From Christensenella minuta (GTDB lineage Bacteria; Bacillota; Clostridia; Christensenellales; Christensenellaceae): DNA of 64,000 nt. A program made the translations under genes and the position numbers. The first letter of the stretch is position 1, and each line of letters opens with the position of its first letter. A model generated the notes under the pieces. It was given only the letters and a program-made list of their open reading frames with translations. It made no database searches and had not been told where the DNA came from. Location of the stretch: positions 949,585-1,013,584 of the forward strand of contig NZ_CP029256.1 in NCBI RefSeq assembly GCF_003628755.1. The letters are read 5' to 3'. Shown here in pieces: positions 10,159 through 18,676 of this stretch.

Positions 10159-10866
10159 TTATTCTCCCATCAGCCTCTTGAGGATCTCCTGGTATGCATC
10201 TTCCACATTCCCAAGATCCTGCCGGAAGCGGTCTTTATCGAGCTTCTCGCCCGTCTTGGAATCCCAGAAACGGCATGTATCCGGTGAAATCTCATCAGCA
10301 AGAATGATCTCGCCATTACAGCGGCCATATTCCAGTTTGAAGTCGATCAGTTCGATCCCAAATTGTTTCAGATACTCCGTCATTACCTCGTTCACTTTAA
10401 ACGAATACTCCGCAATTTTCTCCATCTCCTCCGGAGTCGCGAGTCCCATTGCATAAACATGATAATCATTGATCATCGGATCGCCGAGCTCGTCATCCTT
10501 ATAGCTGTATTCGAGCACTGTGGATTTCAGTTTTGTTCCTTCCGGAATGCCGAGTCTTTTGGAAAGGCTTCCCGCCGCGATATTGCGCACGATTACCTCG
10601 ACCGGAACAATAGAAACACTCTTGACAACCGTCTCGCGGTCCGAAAGTTCTTCTACATAGTGTGTCGGAATACCATGTTTTTCAAGCATTTTGAACATAT
10701 GGTTCGATACTTTGTTGTTCACAACGCCTTTCCCGACAATCGTTCCCTTTTTCAGCCCGTTGAATGCGGTCGCGTCATCCTTGTAGTCAACGATCACATA
10801 GTTCGGATCGTCGGTTTTGAATACCTTCTTCGCTTTTCCTTCATACAACTGCTCTGTCTTTTTCAT
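10159..10866 (-). CDS. purC: Phosphoribosylaminoimidazole-succinocarboxamide synthase
   Basis: PurC (SAICAR synthetase) couples aspartate to CAIR with ATP. The 235-residue protein has [32 protein letters not shown] and [10 protein letters not shown], and the final [13 protein letters not shown] strong GGGAGGAA lies upstream, within the end of purE. The purE stop overlaps the purC start in an ATGA arrangement. Confidence 0.97.
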   Translation of the reverse strand: MKKTEQLYEGKAKKVFKTDDPNYVIVDYKDDATAFNGLKKGTIVGKGVVNNKVSNHMFKMLEKHGIPTHYVEELSDRETVVKSVSIVPVEVIVRNIAAGSLSKRLGIPEGTKLKSTVLEYSYKDDELGDPMINDYHVYAMGLATPEEMEKIAEYSFKVNEVMTEYLKQFGIELIDFKLEYGRCNGEIILADEISPDTCRFWDSKTGEKLDKDRFRQDLGNVEDAYQEILKRLMGE

Positions 10867-11354
10867 TTTGATAATTCCTCCCCGAGTTCAGCGTCCGCAG
10901 CTACCACTTTGAGTTGCATGTCCTCTTTAAACTTATATAATAAATCGCTCAATGTATCGTACTTTAACGCGAGAATCTGCACTGCTAAAAGTGCGGCGTT
11001 CTTGCCTCCGTTAATCGCTACCGTAGCAACCGGAATCCCCTCCGGCATCTGCACGGTGGAGAGCAGGGAATCGAGGCCATCCATCGTCGAGGATTTAATC
11101 GGCAGGCCAATCACCGGCAAGATTGTATGCCCTGCGATCACACCGGCCAGATGGGCGGCTTTCCCAGCCGCTGCAATGATCACTTCAACACCCTTATCCT
11201 TTGCGTTTTTCGCAAAGTCCGCCGCAAGCTCGGGCGTCCTGTGCGCCGACATGATATGCGCTTCCACTTCGATTCCAAAATCTTTCAGCGTATCAATTGC
11301 TGGTTTTAAAACCGGCAGATCGCTTTTTGACCCCATAATCACTGCAACTTTCAT
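10863..11354 (-). CDS. purE: 5-(carboxyamino)imidazole ribonucleotide mutase (class I PurE)
   Basis: PurE converts N5-CAIR to CAIR. The 163-residue product has [18 protein letters not shown] and [19 protein letters not shown], all of the class I type. No purK is present here. It is the first pur gene of the leftward set, with AAAGGAGA upstream. Only 68 bases, holding one hairpin, separate it from the end of the purine permease, and no obvious separate promoter is seen in that gap. Confidence 0.95.
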   Translation of the reverse strand: MKVAVIMGSKSDLPVLKPAIDTLKDFGIEVEAHIMSAHRTPELAADFAKNAKDKGVEVIIAAAGKAAHLAGVIAGHTILPVIGLPIKSSTMDGLDSLLSTVQMPEGIPVATVAINGGKNAALLAVQILALKYDTLSDLLYKFKEDMQLKVVAADAELGEELSK

Positions 11355-11375
11355 CTTTTATCTCCTTTAAGTTTT

Positions 11376-11413
11376 AAAAGCCGGCCCGGCGCTTATCACC
11401 GGAGCCGGCTTTT
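11376..11413 (-). terminator. Hairpin between purine permease and purE
   Basis: Outer arms of 10 bp (11376-11385 and 11404-11413) enclose a further CCGG/CCGG pairing and end in TTTT on the minus strand. It could terminate permease transcripts or act as a leaky attenuator that lets some polymerase continue into purE. Confidence 0.75.
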
Positions 11414-11422
11414 ATCAATTTG

Positions 11423-12919
11423 TCAGCCTATAACGATGGCCCTCATGATGTAATAAACAATGAAGATGATGACGATACCCCACATAATTCCGCCAACTTC
11501 TTTTGCCTTTTTGGTGAATATTTTGCAAATGGCGTATGTAATGAAGCCAAATGCGATGCCGTCTGTGATGGAGCTCATGAAGCCCATGCACAGCACCGTC
11601 ATGAATGCCGGAGCGGCTTCCGCAAAATCGTCCCACCTAATCTTCATCAGCGGTCCCATCATTAGGATACCGACAACGATCAGCGCCGGAGCGGTTGCCG
11701 AACTCGGAATAATTCCCGCGATCGGCGCGAACAGAAGCGCGAGTACAAACAGGATTGCAACAACGACTGAAGTAAGGCCCGTACGGCCGCCTTCATTTAC
11801 GCCGGAGACGCTCTCAACAAATGTCGTAACCGTGGACGTGCCCAGCACAGCGCCTGCTGCCGTTGCGATTGCATCCGCCATCATCGCTTGGTTTGCTTTC
11901 GGCAGGTTACCGTCCTTATCCAGGTATCCGGCTTTTTCAGCAGTACCGATAATCGTTCCCATGGTGTCGAACATATCGATCATCAGGAAGGCAAGAATAA
12001 CTGTTACAAAGGAAATAACCTGTACAAACAAGGTCGGACCAACAAACATCTTGCTGAAGTCCATCTTCATGAATGTCTGATCCAGCGAAATGGAGGATTC
12101 GCCGGTCGCAAGGTTTGCAATCAGCAGAACCACTGTCGCCGCAAGGCAGATCCCCGCAATGGTTCCCATTCCTTTTTTCTTGGTTACGCCCCAAATGATG
12201 ACAAACAGCACCATAAGCGCAAAGGCAATGAAGCCTGCAAGGGCAAGCGGACTTACTTCCACTCCCGCAAGGGATGTGATCGTGCCGCCTTCGCCATTCG
12301 GCATGAAGAGTCCAACGACCGTCGTGAGCACGATCCCGATCAGGATAGCGCCTTTTACCTTGAGCACCATCAGGATGATCGTAATCACAAGGCCGATGAC
12401 CGCAAGCAGCATCATCGGATTTGCAAGGCTCCCGATGAAGAAACCGTCTGCAGAGAGCGCAAGCATTGATCCGTTTTTGAGTCCGAGGGACGCGATGAAC
12501 AGGCCGATACCTGCACCAATCGCATATTTTAAGCTCCTCGGAACCGCATTCAGGATTTTGCCGCGTGCGCCGGACAGTGTGATAATAACAAAAATGATAC
12601 CCGAGATAAACACTGCCGCAAGAGCGCCTTCCCACTCCCATGCCATCGCGCCGCATACCGTGTACACGAAGAATGCGTTAAGGCCCATACCGGGCGCCTG
12701 CGCGAACGGATAGTTCGACATCAGACCAATCAGCAGCGTACCGATCGCCGCCGAAAGACACGTAGCAACCGTTACGCTGCCATGGTCCATTCCCGCGCCG
12801 GATAAGATATTCGGGTTAACGAAGATGATGTAAGCCATCGTAAAAAACGTTACAAACCCGGCAATTACCTCAGTACGGAAATTAGTCTTGTTGTCCGTCA
12901 GCTTGAAAAACTTTTCCAT
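11423..12919 (-). CDS. NCS2-family purine permease (AzgA/PbuG-like)
   Basis: A 498-residue multi-spanning permease of the adenine/guanine/hypoxanthine branch of NCS2. It begins FFKLTDNKTNFRTEV and has GFVTFFTMAYIIFVNPNIL, APGMGLNAFF and SGVNEGGRTGLTSV, which are hallmarks of AzgA/PbuG/PbuO proteins. It should import purine bases. AGGAGG six bases before the ATG at 12919 fixes the start; the in-frame extension to 12997 has no such site and covers the promoter. It directly precedes purECFMNHD, which suggests coordinated uptake and synthesis. The exact base transported cannot be read from the sequence. Confidence 0.93.
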   Translation of the reverse strand: MEKFFKLTDNKTNFRTEVIAGFVTFFTMAYIIFVNPNILSGAGMDHGSVTVATCLSAAIGTLLIGLMSNYPFAQAPGMGLNAFFVYTVCGAMAWEWEGALAAVFISGIIFVIITLSGARGKILNAVPRSLKYAIGAGIGLFIASLGLKNGSMLALSADGFFIGSLANPMMLLAVIGLVITIILMVLKVKGAILIGIVLTTVVGLFMPNGEGGTITSLAGVEVSPLALAGFIAFALMVLFVIIWGVTKKKGMGTIAGICLAATVVLLIANLATGESSISLDQTFMKMDFSKMFVGPTLFVQVISFVTVILAFLMIDMFDTMGTIIGTAEKAGYLDKDGNLPKANQAMMADAIATAAGAVLGTSTVTTFVESVSGVNEGGRTGLTSVVVAILFVLALLFAPIAGIIPSSATAPALIVVGILMMGPLMKIRWDDFAEAAPAFMTVLCMGFMSSITDGIAFGFITYAICKIFTKKAKEVGGIMWGIVIIFIVYYIMRAIVIG

Positions 12920-12968
12920 ATGATACCTCCTACAATATAATATGGTAAGCATAAAGCTTACATAATTT

Positions 12969-12997
12969 ATAATACTTGAAATAGAAGATTCCCGCAA
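12969..12997 (-). promoter_or_regulatory. Candidate sigma-A promoter of the permease-pur block
   Basis: On the minus strand, TTGCGG (12992-12997) and TATTAT (12969-12974) are separated by 17 bases, about 50 bases before the permease start. The PurBox-like repeats sit immediately upstream. Confidence 0.6.
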
Positions 12998-13005
12998 TAT
13001 ATTGT

Positions 13006-13059
13006 CGAACTATATTTTTTTATTTCAAAATATAGTTCGTATATTTCCGAACTATATTT
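13006..13059. promoter_or_regulatory. Three PurBox-like repeats upstream of the purine permease
   Basis: The motif CGAACTATATTT occurs at 13006-13018 and 13048-13059, and inverted at 13027-13039. The copy with its left flank, ATTTCCGAACTAT, matches the PurR box consensus AWWWCCGAACWWT known from Bacillus. The first and second copies form an inverted pair with an 8-base gap. They lie just upstream of the candidate -35 element, as expected for purine-responsive control. Confidence 0.6.
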
Positions 13060-13149
13060 AAAATAGGCTCCTATATATGTGATAACCGCGCGCTTTTTTC
13101 CTTTATGCTTATATCCACCCGGTTACTTCTGCGGCTTGTTTCGAAAAAG

Positions 13150-13175
13150 AATAAGAGGCGTGCACGCCTCTTATT
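13150..13175 (-). terminator. Rho-independent terminator after the acetate transporter gene
   Basis: Perfect 11-bp arms AATAAGAGGCG and CGCCTCTTATT around a TGCA loop, followed by T-rich sequence on the minus strand, 50 bases after the transporter stop. Confidence 0.85.
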
Positions 13176-13224
13176 TTCTGTAATTCCGCCGTCCATTCTA
13201 ATTCTCCGGATTCCGCGTATATTT

Positions 13225-13782
13225 TTACAGCGGCATAATTTTCTTTTCAAATTCTCCATTTACAATCTGTCCCATAGCGGAATAAACTGCGCTTGCTCCA
13301 CATAGAATTCCTATATAGCCCGAGATAATTTTAACAAACGGGAGTCCGCTGAATTCCCCGGTTGCAAGCCCGAAAAATAGTAACGCAAGTGTGAGAAAGA
13401 CAATTTTCGTGATTGTATTATGCTTCAGCGTACCGATAAACATGAAAAGTGTAAAGATCCCCCACAGTAAAAGATAAAAGCCCATGGATCGTTCGTCCGC
13501 CGCCAATATTGTGTCGCCGACCGGATTTGTCCAAATAAAAATCAACGACCACCAGAAAAAACCATATGCAACAAATGCCGTACCGCCAAAGGTATTTCCT
13601 CCCCGCAGTTCAAAAATACCGGCAATAATCTGCGCGGCTCCCCCCAACGCAAGCCCCATCGCCACGATGACAACCGAAAGCTCCGTTATTCCCGCATTGT
13701 GCAGGTTCAAAAGGATCGTCGTCATACCAAAGCCCAATAACCCCAAAGGACCCGGATTCGCTCTTTTTGTTTGTTCGCTCAT
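13225..13782 (-). CDS. Acetate uptake transporter, GPR1/FUN34/YaaH (SatP) family
   Basis: A 185-residue membrane protein with about six hydrophobic segments. It has the family signature NPGPLGLLGFGMTT near the N-terminus, and the length is typical. Family members move acetate or succinate with protons. GGGGGAAAG precedes the ATG of MSEQTKRANPG at 13782; an in-frame extension to 13818 lacks a ribosome binding site. It is monocistronic, bounded by strong hairpins on both sides. Confidence 0.9.
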   Translation of the reverse strand: MSEQTKRANPGPLGLLGFGMTTILLNLHNAGITELSVVIVAMGLALGGAAQIIAGIFELRGGNTFGGTAFVAYGFFWWSLIFIWTNPVGDTILAADERSMGFYLLLWGIFTLFMFIGTLKHNTITKIVFLTLALLFFGLATGEFSGLPFVKIISGYIGILCGASAVYSAMGQIVNGEFEKKIMPL

Positions 13783-13860
13783 ATACTTTCCCCCAATACA
13801 TAAATGAATAAAAACCATTATACTTTATCTGTTTCATTAAAAGCAATGAAAAAATGATTT

Positions 13861-13904
13861 ATATAAGAAATATCCCCCGGCAAGGCTGGGGATATTTCTT
13901 ATAT
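13861..13904 (-). terminator. Long perfect hairpin after the VOC gene
   Basis: Seventeen-bp perfect arms (13861-13877 and 13888-13904) around a 10-base loop, with T-rich sequence after it on the minus strand. It is placed as the terminator of the VOC protein gene and insulates the acetate transporter. Confidence 0.8.
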
Positions 13905-13970
13905 CGGCTCCGCTTAATACGCACATATCGCGCTTGGCATATCTTACGCTTGCTTATTTAAGCCATATTC

Positions 13971-14396
13971 CTATAGCAGCGCAAAATGAGGGCTTTCAAT
14001 CATTGATTTCAGCTGACATAGGCAGAAGGGATGTCCGGCAGGATCGATCATAACTTTCCAGTCTTCGGAAAATTGTTCATTTGCGATTGCCGCTCCGCAT
14101 TGAACTGCATGCCGGACCGCCTCGTCCAAATCATTAACCGCAAAATCCAAATGCGCCATTTGTTGTTGAGCTTCAGGCTCTTCCGGCCATACCGGCGGTT
14201 CATATTCAGGATTCCGCTGGAACATGATTCCGGGATACATTCCCTGCTCTGTTCCCGGAGCGCTTACACACGCCCATTCTTCATCATGGAATGGGATTTC
14301 CCATTTGAGCAGCGCCGCATAGAACTTTGCTAATTCATAGGGCTCTTTGCAGTCCACCGTAAATGTATACATCTTGATTTTCAATTCCCCATCCAT
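13971..14396 (-). CDS. VOC (glyoxalase/dioxygenase fold) family protein
   Basis: A 141-residue protein with two beta-alpha-beta-beta-beta modules of the vicinal oxygen chelate fold. The first starts MYTFTVDCKEPYELAKFY; the second contains MAHLDFAVNDLDEAV and ends DPAGHPFCLCQL. Proteins of this small glyoxalase-like group have varied or unknown substrates, and no specific one can be assigned. GGGAGG lies 8 bases before the ATG at 14396; an upstream TTG in frame is less likely. Confidence 0.82.
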   Translation of the reverse strand: MDGELKIKMYTFTVDCKEPYELAKFYAALLKWEIPFHDEEWACVSAPGTEQGMYPGIMFQRNPEYEPPVWPEEPEAQQQMAHLDFAVNDLDEAVRHAVQCGAAIANEQFSEDWKVMIDPAGHPFCLCQLKSMIESPHFALL

Positions 14397-14863
14397 GCAC
14401 AATACCTCCCAACAGCGAATTTATATAATTCCTTAGGTTTAGCAAATTCAGCTGCTCTTCTCGTCACAGTCTACCATAATCTCTTTCTCTTGGAAAGCGA
14501 CCGGCTTCTTCTAACAATTAGTTCTGATTTCTGTAAATAAAAAATAGGCAGTCATGATGTCCGCCTATTTTTTGCAATTCCATGCTGTTCCTCATCTATG
14601 CTTCACCGCCAAAAGCGGCTTAACAATGCAATCACTCCCGTTCGCTCCTTAAGACCATAACTTAGATATATGAGTATAGCGATATGTTACGGCTCAAATT
14701 ATAGGCTCACTTAGAAGATTAACTCGTTTTTTTCAAAAATGTTTGACACTGGTTTTCAAACACACTTAAAATTAAGATTTCTTTTCATCTGAATCAACTG
14801 CGTCTCCTCTCGACAAACAAAAATTTTAAGTCTGAACTGTACACTCCAAAAAGTAAAGCAGTT
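14397..14863. other. AT-rich intergenic segment at the edge of the accessory region
   Basis: About 470 bases with no convincing coding region. It holds the first copy of the duplicated 110-bp element (14536-14646), including its hairpin, and otherwise AT-rich sequence before the XRE gene. Confidence 0.6.
14536..14646. repeat. Duplicated 110-bp element, copy A
   Basis: Shares long blocks with 15591-15705: the AAAAATAGGCAGTCATGAT block, the CCTATTTTTTG block, a central CGGCTTA block and the end TCACTCCC. An internal hairpin (14541-14549 with 14563-14571) resembles a terminator. The two copies bracket the XRE-membrane gene at 14864-15373. Confidence 0.75.
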
Positions 14864-15373
14864 TTATACTTTTTTCCATGTCAAAAAAATCCCAAGGATT
14901 GCCCCAATAAAAATAATCGGTGCTAACCTGACAAATATCCATTCAAATGCGTGAAAAGCTACTCCAACAACGGCGGTTTCAGGTTCACTGTAATCCCACC
15001 CTAAATAAGAGCTATTTGATACGATTAAGACTGCAGAAATTACCACTATGACCGCACACAACGAGATAAATAACCAATGAAGCATTTTTTGTCGTGTGGT
15101 CTTCCTTTGTGCAAGCTGCAAGTTTATAATCTCCAGTTTTTCTGAAATTGCTTTTAAATCATCATCCTTCGTTTCAGTAACAGTTTCTCCAAGCAAAGTG
15201 CTTACGGAGGTTTCAAGCACCTCAGATATAGAGATCAACATATCTGAATCAGGAACTGACAATCCTTGTTCCCATTTAGAGATTGTTTGCCGCACCACAT
15301 TCAGCTTGATAGCAAGCTCCTGTTGCGAAAGCCCTTTTGATTTTCTGATTGCTTTAATATTTTCGTTTAACAT
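14864..15373 (-). CDS. XRE-family transcriptional regulator with two C-terminal membrane segments
   Basis: A 169-residue protein. Residues 1-65 form a Cro/C1-type helix-turn-helix (IRKSKGLSQQELAIKL, RQTISKWEQGLSVPDSD). This is followed by a short polar linker and two hydrophobic stretches near 98-120 and 140-165. Such membrane-tethered HTH proteins are common in Clostridia and may sense envelope or peptide signals; the target here is unknown. The GGAGG spacing favours the ATG at 15373; an ATG three codons upstream abuts the ribosome binding site. The gene is framed by the two copies of the 110-bp repeat. Confidence 0.85.
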   Translation of the reverse strand: MLNENIKAIRKSKGLSQQELAIKLNVVRQTISKWEQGLSVPDSDMLISISEVLETSVSTLLGETVTETKDDDLKAISEKLEIINLQLAQRKTTRQKMLHWLFISLCAVIVVISAVLIVSNSSYLGWDYSEPETAVVGVAFHAFEWIFVRLAPIIFIGAILGIFLTWKKV

Positions 15374-15800
15374 CAAAAACATCCTCCTTTTTTGCTGACA
15401 CTATTACTATTGTATGAGGAATTGCCCGCTGCGGCAAGCAACGCATATTAACATTTAAACTTTATGCTGACGAAGAAGAAAGCAAGTTCCGGTAAATTCT
15501 TCTCGACATCGCCAATTCATCCATAATTATACATCAACCAAAGGCGGTATTTATTATGATTATCGGATATGTGTGGAATAACACCTCCAAAAATAAAAAT
15601 AGGCAGTCATGATTACCACCTATTTTTTGGAATTTGATACTATTCCCACTTATACATTTCCCGCAAAAACGGCTTACCCATGCGGAAAAGTCACTCCCAC
15701 TCTACTACCATCAATTTCTTGCCACTTTTTTCCCTTTGTTTTAGGCACTTTTCACACATGGCCCAGTTTAGAATTTATTGAGTATCGCCCGTTTTTAGAA
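15374..15800. other. Intergenic segment with repeat copy B and possible gene remnants
   Basis: About 430 bases without a supportable gene. It holds copy B of the 110-bp element (15591-15705). Just to its right is a short minus-strand reading whose last residues are EWE followed by a stop, similar to the end of GuaA. A 20-codon minus-strand fragment starting MDELAMSRR (around 15470-15530) may be residue of a lost gene. Confidence 0.5.
15591..15705. repeat. Duplicated 110-bp element, copy B
   Basis: Homologous to 14536-14646. The hairpin arms AAAATAGG and CCTATTTT lie at 15596-15603 and 15619-15626. The 10-mer ACTCCCACTC at its end (15693-15702) is identical to the sequence over the guaA stop codon (19774-19783). 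Confidence 0.75.
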
Positions 15801-15825
15801 TTTTTAATATCTATTTAATATCAAC
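15801..15825. repeat. Left direct repeat flanking the KAP-XRE island
   Basis: TTTTTAATATCTATTTAATA continues into TCAAC. It matches 19691-19714 at about 22 of 24 aligned positions in the same orientation. Each copy itself holds two TTTAATATC units. The repeat ends 3 bases outside the KAP gene stop codon. Confidence 0.65.
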
Positions 15826-15827
15826 AT

Positions 15828-18008
15828 CTAATTATCGGCAAACCTCTCTGTAATCTCTTCAATTAAAATCTCTTCTGATTCCCTTGCACCTCTTGTCTCA
15901 TAGTAAATTATAAACGAAAGTACTTTTAGCATTCTATTTCTATTAAGCTCGTTAATTTTTCCATTATCTAATAAGTTCATCAAATCCGTATATACTAAAT
16001 CAATATAAAAGTATTTTTCTATCCTATCTTTATCCACTCGCCATATACTAAAATGATGATCGCTTTCCGCTTCGCCTCTATTAACGAATGTTGATATTAC
16101 TCCTGCTAGGCTTAATTCATCTCCTGCACAACATGCTAAAAACTCTTTTAGTAACATACCGTCGATATCTTCCAGAAAATATATTATGTTGTCATAATTA
16201 TTTAATGTCCGTATGGATTGATTTTCCATACGGACTCTAATTCTATCTTTAAGAACATTCTTCAGCTTTTCAATGGTCGCTTTGTCGATCAAGGATGTCT
16301 CATCATCATGAAAATCTTCTTTCGTAAAAGGCTTCTCCAACACCCTATATAAAAACACACAAAGCTCTAACGATAGCTCTTCACCAGAAAAAAGCTCTAA
16401 TATGCTCCTGCACCTTTCTTCTTTGCTCTTAATTATATACAGTGCACTTTCTAGGAGCTTGCATGTTCTCCAATCAACGGGCAGCGAAAAAAGACCTTTG
16501 GGTTCTTCTTCTTTGCTAAAAAACTTCCAGTTATTAGATATTCTTTTGAAAATCAGCGGCATTTTTTCTTTATATTTGTCAGTTTCTTTGAATTGATGTA
16601 AAAGAGCATCCGCAGTAATTACAATATCTTCAATTTTTCCCTCACTTGAAAATGTTTCAACTAAACTATCAAACTCATCTTCGCTAGCTTCAAACAAAAT
16701 CCTGTGTATTAAACTCACTGGAATTTCATCAATCAGATTAAAAGTAAAATAACTATAAAAGCACTTTTCAATACAAATCCTTTTTTCAATCATCATTTTT
16801 TCATGATTGTAAGCATAATAATATCTATCTAAACATTGAGATATTTTGGGGAAAAGAATCTCTAGCAAGTTACCTGTAGCTTCCTTTTTAATTGCAAATT
16901 TCTCTAATATTTCCGCATAAGATTCAGCAACTTTCTTTTTGTTTGCATCTTGTTGCATCCCTATATAAAGTGGTATGCTCCCGCAAAACTGAAGGCCCAC
17001 TCCGTATAGTTCCTTATAAATATTTGGCTCAAATACTTGTAATACAGTCAAGGCTATTAAATCCGAAGCATTCACATATTCTTTTAGCATCTTATACCTT
17101 AAATCAAAAGCATTAATAAATCTATTTGCATCACGTATAGTGTTAATAAAAAATTGTACTCCTTTTAGAAATATATTTGACCAATGATGCCTGTCAAATT
17201 CCAGTATATAATCTTCCTCTAGGACACTATCTAATTTTGAAAATAAATACTCGTGTACTTTATTACCTTTGATCTCTGGTAATTCGAACGGCATTTGAAC
17301 TATCTTTTCAAGGAATTTTAATCCGTTTCCATCTTGCACACTATTTAGTGCATGTGTTACTGTATCTAAATCAAAAGACAAAAAGTATATCATATTGGGA
17401 AAATCTGCAAGTGATTTTACAAGCTGAAAAACAGCACGAATTTCTTCATCATTTAATCTATCAATATCATCTATTATGGCAACTATCTTCAGCTCTGACG
17501 ATACAACCTCTTTTATAATTCGATCTTTTATACTCTGTAAATCATTATTATCAGCAATTCGTTTTCGAATTTTATTACTTATGAAAGAGCTTATTTTTCC
17601 TACTGTGTTTAGGCCCGGTACAAATGATGTAATCTCCATAACTTGGGCGTAACTTTCAAGGTTGGATGCAATTTTGCTCGCCCGTTTCTTATAAATATCC
17701 GACTTTAGTTTATTAGCTAATTGCTTAAAGAACTGAGTAATCAGTTGTATTTGATCAGTAAATAGCCATGGGTTAAAATGCAAAATTATGGTGTTTTCAT
17801 CATTGTTCTCGGCTATTAGTCTACACAACTCCTCGGTGAGCATATTGATTACAGATGTTTTTCCAGCACCCCATTTTCCATATAGGCCCATAACAAAACA
17901 ATCAGATTTATCATATTGGTATATGATATCAGCCAGCTTGCTTGAAAACGCACTTCTCCCTAGCCGATCTTCTGATTGCTTGTTGATTGGTTTATCATTT
18001 AATAGCAT
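15828..18008 (-). CDS. KAP-family P-loop NTPase, solitary
   Basis: A 726-residue protein with a KAP domain. Walker A is GKWGAGKTS (44-52) in GLYGKWGAGKTSVIN, the KAP motif HFNPWLF follows at 78-84, and Walker B is IVAIIDDIDRL (175-185). A conserved downstream RDANRFINAF corresponds to the arginine-containing sensor region. The C-terminal 400 residues are alpha-helical and unrecognised. No clear membrane segments are seen, although many KAP proteins have them. Known KAP proteins include the F-plasmid phage-exclusion protein PifA (of similar size) and the ATPases of the Qat and RADAR systems, whose partner genes are absent here. The ATG at 18008 has AAGGA seven bases upstream; a GTG eight codons earlier has none. 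The gene is distinctly AT-rich. Confidence 0.88.
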   Translation of the reverse strand: MLLNDKPINKQSEDRLGRSAFSSKLADIIYQYDKSDCFVMGLYGKWGAGKTSVINMLTEELCRLIAENNDENTIILHFNPWLFTDQIQLITQFFKQLANKLKSDIYKKRASKIASNLESYAQVMEITSFVPGLNTVGKISSFISNKIRKRIADNNDLQSIKDRIIKEVVSSELKIVAIIDDIDRLNDEEIRAVFQLVKSLADFPNMIYFLSFDLDTVTHALNSVQDGNGLKFLEKIVQMPFELPEIKGNKVHEYLFSKLDSVLEEDYILEFDRHHWSNIFLKGVQFFINTIRDANRFINAFDLRYKMLKEYVNASDLIALTVLQVFEPNIYKELYGVGLQFCGSIPLYIGMQQDANKKKVAESYAEILEKFAIKKEATGNLLEILFPKISQCLDRYYYAYNHEKMMIEKRICIEKCFYSYFTFNLIDEIPVSLIHRILFEASEDEFDSLVETFSSEGKIEDIVITADALLHQFKETDKYKEKMPLIFKRISNNWKFFSKEEEPKGLFSLPVDWRTCKLLESALYIIKSKEERCRSILELFSGEELSLELCVFLYRVLEKPFTKEDFHDDETSLIDKATIEKLKNVLKDRIRVRMENQSIRTLNNYDNIIYFLEDIDGMLLKEFLACCAGDELSLAGVISTFVNRGEAESDHHFSIWRVDKDRIEKYFYIDLVYTDLMNLLDNGKINELNRNRMLKVLSFIIYYETRGARESEEILIEEITERFADN

Positions 18009-18179
18009 AGTCTTATCCTTAGTACTTTGCACTCAAGAAATCATAACGTAGTATTAAAGTTAAAATCACTTTAAGAATATACTATCATATGGATTTAATT
18101 ATTACAAACAACACCTTTAATAGATTTTTAACAAACTACATTTCCCCATATTACAGCCCTATTTCAGATCCCATTATGT

Positions 18180-18620
18180 TCAATAATACCCAGCTTCGCG
18201 TACAATCCGTTTTTCCCAATGCCCTTGCTCCGACACGGTTACGGTCTTGGTTCCCGTCTGGACTTTTTGCATTTCGCCATGATGTCCGCCCGGCTCCCCA
18301 TTCAGCATATGCTGCTCCGCATGAGCCGCTGGTGAACCTGATATGACAACCCCACAAGTGTTACAAACGTTTACCTCGCGCCTTTCATATAAAGGCTCCT
18401 CATAGCTGGACGCTGGCACGTCAACCACCCATACATCCTCATACACGGCTTCGTGGTAGGTTTTGCCAGCGTTCCGGGCGGGTGCTGGTGTCGGGCCACC
18501 CCCGCCGCTATTGTCACTGTTGCTGCCCATTCCACCTGTACCGCTGGCCGGGGTTTGGGTTGGAGAGGAAGATGCGCCCGCAGACGTTGCGCTGGCCTGC
18601 GTGCCGGGTTTGGCTTCCAC
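18180..18620 (-). pseudogene. C-terminal fragment of a secreted mobile-element protein
   Basis: Up to 146 codons. A Ser/Thr/Gly/Pro-rich stretch (1-50) leads to a segment with YHEAVYEDVWVVDV, a CNTCG zinc-type pair, HAEQHMLNGEPGGHHGE and VSEQGHWEKRIV. Such tails terminate longer secreted proteins carried by clostridial integrative elements. No signal peptide is present. The frame is open upstream to a stop overlapping the neighbouring gene and offers only a GTG start at 18620, so the 5' part appears lost. The region is clearly GC-richer than the adjoining KAP gene. Confidence 0.5.
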
Positions 18621-18676
18621 CGCTTCCCCATTGTCTGCAAACGATTCTGCATCGGCTACAACAGGCTTTTCATCCG

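Noticed and set aside
12920-13080. Purine riboswitch before the NCS2 permease
   Set aside because: I looked for the conserved core of the purine aptamer and did not find it; the CGAAC repeats are better explained as protein operators.
15828-18008. Qat or RADAR defence system
   Set aside because: Both need partner genes (QatB/C/D or an adenosine deaminase RdrB) that are not next to the KAP gene; the mtaD-type deaminase is far away in a metabolic operon.
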